Assembly: GCA_030737835.1 (NCBI GenBank)
Contig: CM060852.1
Location: 21,871,868-21,935,867, forward strand
Source of the DNA: Acorus gramineus
Lineage: Eukaryota > Streptophyta > Magnoliopsida > Acorales > Acoraceae
DNA: 64,000 nt
Direction: 5' to 3'
Below, one piece after another: positions 42,484 to 50,814 of this stretch. The position numbers were made by a program, and so were the translations under genes. A model generated the notes under the pieces. It did no database searches and was not told the origin of the DNA. It saw nothing but the letters and a program-made list of their open reading frames with translations. How positions within the stretch are numbered: the stretch's first letter is position 1; the number at the start of each line of letters is the position of its first letter.

Positions 42484-43586
42484 GGGCACGTCTACTCCCA
42501 CCAACCATTTTTCTAATAACACCAAAAAAAAAAAACATTTGTAAATTTAATTTAAACAACACTAATCCCACCAACCATTCGACGGTTCACCTATTAACTT
42601 TCTTTTAGAACAATAGACGGTTGGTCTGTCAACTTTTATTTAACAAGTTCTACAATTACCTTGTCAATCATCCTTTACAACCTTCGACACTATCTCTGTC
42701 AACATTCCTTTACAAACTTTGACAACAGCTTTGTCAATATTCCTTTACAACATTTGACAGAATCTCTGTCAACTTTCCTTTACAACTTTCAATCTTAATA
42801 GTGTTGAACCGAATATTTTTTCAAAAAAAAACCTAAGACACATTTGACCACATTCAACATTAAATGTAAAGTAAAATCATCAATTGTTTATGGCTTTGTG
42901 AGGATTGGGTTAATGGGTATGGTTATTTAGTTGTAAGATTTTAGAGAAACTCAGAGAGTGAGCATTTTGAGATTGATAGAGTTTTCAAAAATGTCTATTT
43001 AATGTGGGATTTTAGTTTTAGATTACAGTATGCGGATTGGATTAATTGATTTTGATTTTCTACAATAGCTTTGCATGCAAATGCAAGAAGGTTGAAAGAA
43101 TTAATTGTTGTTTCTGGTTCAAGTGTTTTTATTAGTAATTATATGATGATTGTAATGTGAGTGTTGAATGTAATGTGAATGTATTGATATTTTGATGTAC
43201 ATTGAATATAATCGAATGTGTCTCAAGTTTTTTTTTTTTTTAAAATATTCGGTTCAACACTGTCAAGGTCGAACAATCCCTCTCAGGTCAACAGACCAAC
43301 TGTCAAAAGTTGTATAAGAAGGTTGACAAAATTGTTGTTGAAGTTTGTAAAGAAAGGTTGGTAGGGAGATTGTCGAATGTTGTATTGAAAGGTTGACAAA
43401 GTGACTGTCGAATTTATTAAATAAAGGTTAACGAACCAACTGTCGATTGTTATACAAGAAGGTTGACAGGTCGACCATCGAATGATTTGTGGAATTAGTG
43501 ATATTCAAATTAAATTTATATATGTGTTTTCTGTTTTTTTTTTGTTAGTGTTATTAGACAAATGGTGTGTGAGGATAGACGTGCCC
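42484..43586. mobile_element. Mutator-like MITE with subterminal repeat arrays
   Basis: The ends GGGCACGTCTACTCCCACCA and, on the other strand, GGGCACGTCTATCCTCACAC are terminal inverted repeats. Nine flanking bases are TTAACATTT (42475-42483) and TTAAAATTT (43587-43595). Each subterminal region has about four copies of a ~41-bp unit built on TTGTCAA / CCTTTACAAC (42640-42790), with the complement at 43260-43480. There is no coding sequence. It inserted into the 3' part of the larger Mutator-like element. Confidence 0.85.
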
Positions 43587-44589
43587 TTAAAATTTTGTTG
43601 CAATTAAAAGTCTACATATGTTATAGGTGGGAGTTAAATTTCACCACACTTCCAAACACTTAAACTATGGGATATGGTATTTTTTGGCATATATTTGTAA
43701 ATGGATGTGGCTTTCATATATGTTTTAGCAGATATCATAGAACTAGATTTTAGTGTCAATAATGGGACAATTTGTAAATTCTGCTTATGTCACAAAATTG
43801 TATCTTTTTTTAGCAGATCATATATTGGTAGGTATTATGCACTTATTGATAATACAAGTCCTCCACATTTTTTGTTGTGTAAGGAGATGAGATCAACAAG
43901 TGTTATGGTTGCTTAAACATTGTCTCTGTTTTTTTGTTAATTATTACATTATGTATAAACAATTTTGCACAAATTTAATATGGGACAGGGTTTTAAAATT
44001 TTACATTAAAACTTATAATAGCATACTAGATACTAAAACATACATATAAAAATTAAAATTTTAAAATATGTGGTTTTTCTTTGATGAGCAGACAAACAGA
44101 GGCAAAAGAAAAGTTTTATTTTGGTAAAACTGTTAGTTTCAAATTTTGTGGGATATTTTTATTTTAGGATCAGATTGGGGGTGACGTGTGAGTGAGAAAA
44201 TAGGTGTTGGGGGTATTTTTGGAATGCAATCACTTTTTGGGTTGGTAGCACTTTGTGGGTCATGTGTGAGTGAAGAGAGATTGTGACTTTTTCTTTATTA
44301 TAGGTATCAAAATTCTATTGGCTGCTACAGGAACAATCCTGTGGTAAAACACAGACGATCCGAAGCCAACAAGAACCACCTAATTCATTACTAATAAAAA
44401 AAACAAGTGGAAGGCTTTGGCCTCATAACTATATATAAGACCAAACAGACATGCTTAAATTGTAGAACATAATAGGGTAAAAATATTTGTAACTGTCAAA
44501 TATTTCCCTCAATAATGGAACATTTGCGACGGATTTAGTGATCCGTCGCAAATAAGTCAAGGGAAAAAAAATGCTTTTTCTTGTAACTT

Positions 44590-44922
44590 AGCTTATTTGA
44601 AGATTTTTGAAAGTTGGAGCTTGAACAAAGCACCCATTGGGAATGATAGTATATTATTACATTATTAGCTAGTAAACAAAGCACCCATTCAGAATGATAG
44701 TACATAATTAGCTAGTAAACAACATTAATGAATTATGGTCAATGATAGTACATAAACACGAACTTAGGGTCAACCAAGAGAGTTGATGCTATCATATTAT
44801 TATTGAGAGAGCGGGAACTTTGGCGCCCATTGACGTCCCCGGCAGGATGATGCCGCTTGACATTCCCGCGGCCTCTCCTACCTCGCCCTCTTCCCCCAAG
44901 GCCTCCAAGCCTCCTCTCCCTA
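44590..44922 (-). other. Short tandem duplication and a GC-rich coding-like fragment
   Basis: About 44630-44715 holds a ~58-bp unit twice (AACAAAGCACCCATT...ATTAGCTAGTAA). From about 44805 to 44922 the sequence becomes GC-rich and is open on the minus strand, giving GLEALGEEGEVGEAAGMSSG then ILPGTSMGAKVPALS. I do not recognise the protein. The CACTA end at 44923 cuts it on the right. It may be a scrap of a host gene. Confidence 0.35.
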
Positions 44923-45455
44923 CACTACAAGAATTTTGATTTTTAGCGACGCCTATTACAACGGCCAAACGCACAAACGTCGGTAATGGTACTAACATCC
45001 GAGACGTGCAGTTGTAAATTGGGTATTACAGACGGCCAAACCCTGGCCGTCACTAATATTTTGACATTGGGCTAATAAACAGAATGGATTATCTTTCCGC
45101 GACGGCCTACGACCGTTGCTAAAAAGTTTAAAAACTTATCAAAGTGTAAATGTCCTTCAATCATTTCAGCGACTGCCGGTCATCGTCGCTAAAGAATATG
45201 AATAAATTCATTATTGGTTTTTAATTCTCATAAACATTATTAGCGAAATTGTGACACAGTTTCAAAAAATGAAATGCACGTGTAATTAAGTATTGGCCGT
45301 CGCTAATACTTAAACATTTCAACTTTTAACTTTCAACCCCGAATGAACCCATTTTTAACCCTAACTTTTACACATCGACGGCACACATTCCCCCTTCCGT
45401 CCGAACGATCCGACGCCGTTCAACCCATTCTAACGCCATGAACTTGTTTCATACT
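44923..45455. mobile_element. CACTA element 5' end with subterminal hairpins
   Basis: CACTACAAGAATTTTGATTT at 44923 is a CACTA terminus. Repeated GACGGCC / GGCCGTC words follow (for example 45031-45050, 45105-45120, 45293-45305), pairs that can fold as hairpins. No matching right end is found before the LINE that starts near 45464, so the element is truncated. Confidence 0.65.
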
Positions 45456-45465
45456 TGAACAAAAA

Positions 45466-47850
45466 GGGCAAACTGAGGGCATGTTTTAAAATATATCTGC
45501 ACAAAGATTTTGATAGTGTGCGTTGGAATTACTTGTAGGCTGTCCTTAAGGGGTTCAAATTCCCAGACCAGTGGATCCAATGGTGCATGGAGTGTATTAC
45601 CTCCTCCAAATTTTCAATTCTTATCAATGGTTCACCAGAAAGCTTCTTTTTTGCTTCTTGTGGTTTGTGTCAAGGAGATCCCCTGTTGCCTCTCCTTTTC
45701 ACGTTGGTAATGGAGTCCTTCTCCAAGCATCTTGACAAGCTATGCATAGAGGGACATATTGGGCCATATCTAAAGAACCCGCTAAATATTACTCATTTGA
45801 GTTTCGCTGATGACCTTCTACTTTTGTTGACGCCTCTGCAAAATCTGCCTTGGCTAGAAAGCAATTATTCTTGGATTTCTCCTTAAGTTCAGGCTTGCAG
45901 CTAAATTTGAGTAAGAGTCAAGTTTTCTCGAATTTTACTACTACTCAGTTATGTCAAATACTTGGTATACCGCAATGTACTCTTCAAGTCAGATACCTTG
46001 GCATGCCTATGTTCACAGGTGCCTTATCCCATTGTTTATGTCAGCCACTTATAGACAAGATCTGGATACGCATTCAATCTTACGCAGGTAAACTTCTTTC
46101 AATTGCAGGGAGGCTCGAACTAATCAGATCGGTTCTCTGCTCATTCCACATTTTTTGGTCGGTGGCTTTTATTATCCCGAAGTGATCCTCCTCGGAAATA
46201 GAAAAGCTAATTCGCAAATTTTTATGGGAAGGCTGCTCTACCACGAAGAAGATGCACCATGTAAATTGGCCTAACAATCTACAAGCCACTCAATGAAGGG
46301 GGTTTGGGGTTCAAAAGCATTCAGAAGTGGAACAAAGGGGCTCAAGGAGTCCGTTTCTGGGATATTGTTAATGAAAAGCCATCGTTGTGGGCTACATGGG
46401 TGAAAATAAGGTATCTCAGAAGCTCTCAGATATGGAATCACACTCCCCCATCAAGCAGCTCCAGCTCTTGGAAGCATGTGATGGTGGCAAGGTCTTGGAT
46501 TGCAGCCAAAGCACGATATATTATTTTTGACGGGTCGTCCATCCATCAAAGGGCCTTAGGGACTTATTAGGCAGAGAGTTGCTTATCTGGGGTCCTCCAC
46601 AATCATTTGGGAGGAGATTGTGGGAGGAGAAATGGTGCAAGCCGGCACGATGGCACATAGACCTTGATGTCTATTGGGAAGAAATCAAGCTCCTAGATGT
46701 TGGAGGATTGAGACCTGACATCCTAATTTGGCCGCTGAGAAAAACTGGAGACTCATCCCTCTGTGACACTTGGAAGGCTCAATCTTCAATGGTGAACCCT
46801 GTTATTTGGGCAGAATGGCTTTGGCTCCTTGCTCAGTCGTGTAGACATTGCTTAACTGCATGGCAATTCTTTCTTGGTAAATTACCCACTAAGGACAGGT
46901 TGCTTCGTAAAGGTATAGTCCAAAACCTGGAGTGCCCCCTATGCAAATCGGCCTCTGAAAGCCCAGTCCACTTAGCCACTGAATGCTCTTATACTCGATT
47001 TATCTGGAGCCATCTACTGAGCGATCTTCGTGTCCAGCAGCCATTTCCTCGGACGCTTCTGCAGATACCCCTCTGGCTGAAAATTTTTAATCTTAACCTG
47101 GTCAATGGCACTATACTCAAGTCCTTATTAACTAATACACTGTGGGCAATAAGGCAAGAGAGAAATTTGACTATTCAGAGGTAAATCTGTTCCAAAGAGC
47201 AGGGTCCTTTGGTGTATTAAATCTGACATTTGTCTTCGCTTCAAATCAATCACTCTAAAAGCTATGATTATTTCGGACATTCAAAAAATTGTTGACAGCA
47301 CTGGAATCACCATCGTAGAACTAGTCAAATCCCAATGTAATGTCTCATGGAATCCACCGACTACAGGATGTATCAAATCAAACTCTGATGGCTCTCTTTC
47401 AGATGATCGTGGAGGCTATGGGGCACTTCTCAATGACACCAATTCCAGCCAAATAGTCGGGGTGGCAGGTAGATCTCGCCTGCCTTCAATCAACATCTTG
47501 GAGTTAAGAGGTATTGAAGCAGGTCTCTCTTTGAGTATTTGGCATGGTTTCAATCGTGTTTGGTTCGAGAGTGATTCAACAACAGCAATTGCTTTGATGA
47601 AAGGGAGGGGTCGGATTCCATGGACCGCACTCAGACTTCTGAGGAAGATTTTGTATGGCCTCCGAAGTTTACAACAAATGGAAGATTACTCATATCTTTC
47701 GAGAAGGGAACAACCCAGCAGACATTTTGGCGGCCACAAGGCAGTCAATTGGTGAGCATTTCATCACTCCCCTCCAAGTGTGGCAGGAGTTGGAGGAAGC
47801 TATCAAATCAGACAAAGTGGGCACCCAATATGTCCGCTGCAAGTAGTCCT
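45466..47850 (+). pseudogene. L1 ORF2 3' part (RT, zinc finger, RNase H)
   Basis: The RT has KDFDSVRWNYL, SSKFSILINGSPES, CQGDPLLPLLF and the catalytic LSFADDLLLL (about 45800). Frame changes occur near 45880 and 46190-46290. A zinc-binding region (KLPTKDRLLRKG, CPLCKSASESPVHLATEC) is at about 46880-46990. RNase H (IKSNSDGSLSDDRGGYGALL, INILELRGIEAGL, ESDSTTAIALMKGRG) is at about 47370-47620, and its tail (ITHIFREGNNPADIL) is in another frame at about 47680. The protein is defective. Confidence 0.85.
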
Positions 47851-47928
47851 CATATTAGAATCAGGGCCTTTCTGATTAGGCTGTTAATTTTATGCAAATC
47901 TTTTGTTTTTGTTCTCTAGTCAAGGTAG

Positions 47929-48417
47929 TGTTGGAATTATGTCTCGATCCGGTGTATCAACATCGGATGGCCATGATGAAACCATATTAGGGTGGGCACC
48001 TAATTGATAATTAATTAAGATTTGATCTTAATTAAGATATAAAGTGAATCTCCTAAAATCAGGGAAACAGATTTGTTTGTTACAGATTTGTTTGTTAGGA
48101 GATTACTTAGAGAGGAAGTTATTTATTTATATAAATATCCTCTAGGGTTTCAGGGTAAAACTTGGCATGGCTAGCATAGAAAAAATGTAGAGATCCATAC
48201 GAGAGAGGTTGAGAGGGTTCAAGAGAGGGTAACTCCATAAAAGAGAGTTTGTAAGGCCTTTTTGTATCTCAACTATTATAGTGGATTCTCAGTTTTTGCC
48301 CCGTGGATGTAGGCCTAGGCCGAACCACGTATTTTTGTGTTCTTCGTGTGATGGTGTTCCGTTCTTGTATTCGATCTCATGTTTTATTGTGGACTTCCGC
48401 GTATCCGTTTCCCAACA
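47929..48417 (+). mobile_element. Ty1/copia solo LTR (489 bp)
   Basis: It starts TGTTGGAATTATG and ends TTTCCCAACA, with GGTAG directly before (47924-47928) and after (48418-48422), a perfect 5-bp target duplication. The interior matches LTR fragments at 23922-24246 and 24680-24815. It lies in the 3' UTR of the LINE at 45464-48585. Confidence 0.93.
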
Positions 48418-48590
48418 GGTAGTTTCTTTAAAGGTGGGGGACGAAGTTTAAACAGGATGCACAGTTGAATTTGGACAACCTTCACCTAGTTCAACTTCAA
48501 TCTCCTTAGCTTATACTTGTAAATTTTGTACTTTTCTCAAGTTATAGTAATACAAAAATCCCCAATTACCAATAATAAAAAAAAACATCT

Positions 48591-49056
48591 TAATGCAGCG
48601 AAAAATTAGAACAAAGATCTAACCAGTGTTGAAATTCTTCAATAAACTACAATTCTCAAAAGAGAAATAAAACTAAAAAATATATTAATAAAAACTTTCA
48701 ACCCTAAATTACAAATCTTCCTTTTATACTAAAAGTAATAAAAAATAGTAAAAACGGAAATTTGTTATAACTAACTCTAGATGATCCTAGAAGATCTTCG
48801 GATTTGATTTCAGTTAAATCCAAGTTATTATGAAGGAGATATTCAGAATAAATTTTTTTACTAAAAATAGCAAAAAAACCATTTTGAGGACCAAAAAATA
48901 AGAAAAATGAAAAAATAAGTGTACGTTGTGGACTTTTGAAGATCTTTTCGATATCTACCTCTAGTAAAATATTTGTACTATAAATATTTGAAAATCTCAA
49001 AATGGACCCTTCGGGTTCATTGCTTCCGGAACGCGTTAGCCACCCATTCTGCATCA
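48591..49056 (-). mobile_element. Gypsy solo LTR (466 bp)
   Basis: It begins TAATGCAG and ends CTGCATCA (LTR TGATGCAG...CTGCATTA on the minus strand), flanked by CATCT on both sides (48586-48590 and 49057-49061). It matches the split LTR sequence of the element at 4580-6550, including GAAATCAAATCCGAAGATC on the minus strand. No internal region remains. Confidence 0.92.
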
Positions 49057-50316
49057 CATCTACATAGAATTTCCAATTGTTTAGTATTTATGAAGAAATC
49101 AACAAATTTTTGAAGCCCAGTGCCCCTGGTATTCTTCTCAAAGAATCAACAGCGCCGCTAGAGCCTACCGATTTCGTTCATTTGGTCGAATCCATAGAAG
49201 AGTGTGTTTGTATGCTACATCAGTTGGTATCAGAGTCAAATTTGCGATAACCACCGTGATCCGCCGCTGTCGTTGAGCGTCGCCGCTGTCGAGAGTCACT
49301 GCCTCATATCCCCGCCGCCGCTGAACTGTCATTGTCACTGCTGCCGTCAAACACAGCTACCATTTTTGTCAAGAGTCGCCGTGCGCCGTCGTCGTTGTCG
49401 TTGTTGAGTGATTGCCACTGTTGAACCCATATCCTATTTACATCTCATTTATCCCATTTGTATACCCCATTTATCTTTTCCATTCCCATATACCCACTAA
49501 AAAAAAAAAAAAAAAACCATCCCCAGTATATTTAGCCAATCCAATGCATACGACCCCTCACCTACCTCTCCTTTCAATAATAATAATAAAAAAATCATTT
49601 AACCCCTCATACTAAGTTTTCTTTCCAAAACACCCAACCCCAATATATTTCATTTAATTCTAGTCCAATATAGATTTTTTTAAAAAAAATCTCATGACTC
49701 CAGATGATCAAAAGAACACAAAAATCGATTTGTTGAATGACTTTAAAGCCATAGGATCAATATACAGCGGATCACGTCATCGATTGCTCGGACTTCATCA
49801 CCAACTGCTTCAATCAAACTCGAGGACGAGTTTTTCTAAAGAGGGAGAGAATAATGCAGCACAATGATGGACCATTCGATCAATGTTGAGGACCACCAAA
49901 TGGAGGATTATGGATTATTTACACTTTTTAGTATTTTAATTTTATTTGTTAAATTTATCATATCTTTTTTGGATAATTAGGATTACTTAATGTTTAGATA
50001 TCATTCATATATGATTTTTTTAATTTTTAGTTAGGATTTGAATTTGAATTTAAATTCAAATTCGCTTAGTTAGGATTTGGTCAAATAAATAGGCTTGTAA
50101 TCACAAAATTAATTAATTTATTGATTATTTGAGTTTATTATTTTTATCTATTGTATTTTGTTATCCTAGGAGGATTAACATCTACATAGAATTTTCAATC
50201 GTCTGATATTTCTGAAGAAATCAATAGATTATTGAAGAATCAACATCGCCGCTAGAGCCTACCGATTTCGTTCATTTGATTGAATCCGTAGAAAAGCGTA
50301 TTCGTACGTTACATTA
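49057..50316 (+). mobile_element. Gene-less gypsy-type LTR element (TRIM/LARD-like)
   Basis: The 3' remnant of a left LTR (49057-49222, ending CTACATCA) is followed by a primer-binding site, an internal region of about 630 bp without coding sequence, a CTCGAGGACGAG block, a purine tract GAGGGAGAGAA, and a 3' LTR (49852-50316). The LTR remnant and the 3' LTR share CATCTACATAGAATTT, GCCGCTAGAGCCTACCGATT and onward. The internal part is rich in GCCGCTGTC-like triplets (49260-49410). With signals but no proteins, it would have depended on another element. Confidence 0.8.
49223..49237 (+). other. tRNA-iMet primer-binding site
   Basis: GTTGGTATCAGAG follows the LTR end at 49222. TGGTATCAGAGC is complementary to the 3' end of plant initiator methionine tRNA and is the commonest LTR-retrotransposon primer site in plants. 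Confidence 0.85.
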
Positions 50317-50545
50317 AGGAACTTGTGCAAATCCTTCAGGATGACTACAATAGAAAAATATACAGTCGGAGTCTTGGAGATTGACCTGTGATTACCCTGT
50401 TTTTGGGGATCCAATTGGGTGAGTTGTTGTATCAGTAGGGCGATGCATTTTAGGTTTGCCTAGAATTCATGCAATCCCATTTGTATATTCGTTGATAGTT
50501 AATGAAAGATCATTTACTTATTAAAAAAGATGACTCTAAAATTAA
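50317..50545 (+). mobile_element. Possible LINE 3' UTR fragment
   Basis: The segment ends TTGATAGTTAATGAAAG then ATTTACTTATTAAAAAA, close in style to the 3' ends of the LINEs here, and has the T-rich GTTGTTGTATCAG lead-in. There is no coding sequence, so this is tentative. Confidence 0.35.
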
Positions 50546-50608
50546 GTCCTTAAGACCATGATAGATAACCTTTATTTATTGATAGGCAAATCACACATAC
50601 AAGACCCT

Positions 50609-50676
50609 TAAGTTCATGATAGATCATCTTTATTACACAATAAACTCCCCCAACACACAGAAATTGTACATGCCAA

Positions 50677-50709
<33 letters not shown>

Positions 50710-50803
50710 TTCATGATAGATCATCTTTATTACACAATCAACTCCCCCAACACACAGAAATTGTACATGCCAAGTGTGTGTATATATATATATATACCAA
50801 CTC
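50609..50803. repeat. 97-bp tandem duplication in the CYP71 3' flank
   Basis: TAAGTTCATGATAGATCATC through CATGCCAAGT and a (TA)n tail occurs at 50609-50705 and again at 50706-50803, nearly identical (AATAAACTCC against AATCAACTCC). A third, degenerate start (CCATGATAGATAAC) lies near 50558. It is immediately downstream of the CYP71 stop codon, so it probably falls in the 3' UTR. Confidence 0.9.
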
Positions 50804-50814
50804 ACTTGGTACTA

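Larger units (their letters stand above)
38928..44367 (+). mobile_element. Mutator-like element (5.4 kb) with 163-bp terminal inverted repeats
   Basis: The left 38928-39090 and right 44205-44367 are reverse complements (CTTCAGATCGTCTGTGTTTTACC against CTTCGGATCGTCTGTGTTTTACC at the outer ends). AACAAGAAC stands on each side (38919-38927 and 44368-44376), a perfect 9-bp target duplication as Mutator-superfamily elements make. The interior codes for a FAR1-type transposase, now broken, and contains a second, smaller element (42484-43586). It lies within the CACTA element. Confidence 0.93.
37262..44586. mobile_element. Short CACTA element disrupted by two nested insertions
   Basis: The left end CACTACAAAAAAAACTAG at 37262 is followed by GACG/CCGTC subterminal words. 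On the right a GACGGATTTAGTGATCCGTC hairpin (about 44527-44546) is followed by GCTTTTTCTTGTA (about 44573-44585), the complement of a CACTA end with the last GTG degraded. CTT precedes the left end and CTT also stands at 44587-44589, consistent with a 3-bp duplication. Removing the solo LTR (37295-38566) and the Mutator-like element (38928-44367) leaves about 0.6 kb with no coding capacity, so it was a MITE-like CACTA derivative. Confidence 0.7.
45464..48585 (+). mobile_element. L1-type LINE, 3' part
   Basis: It starts inside the RT domain (GKLRACFKIYLHKDFDSVRW) and continues to a 3' UTR ending AATTACCAATAATAAAAAAAA at about 48565-48585. A copia solo LTR sits in its 3' UTR (47929-48417). The base after the A-run begins CATCTACATAG, which is sequence of the gypsy LTR at 49852-50316, so the LINE seems to have joined an LTR now missing on the other side. 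Confidence 0.85.

Noticed and set aside
42590-43500. CRISPR-like array from regularly spaced ~41-bp repeats
   Set aside because: The repeats are tandem, degenerate, mirrored on the other side of the element and inside terminal inverted repeats of a plant MITE. Nothing else is prokaryotic.
1-45455. One giant CACTA element with ends at 60 and 44923
   Set aside because: The end at 60 is a right terminus and the one at 44923 is a left terminus, so they cannot bound the DNA between them.
49223-49237. tRNA-Met gene suggested by TTGGTATCAGAG (and the similar word near 56189)
   Set aside because: Both lie just after LTR ends and lack a cloverleaf, so they are primer-binding sites.
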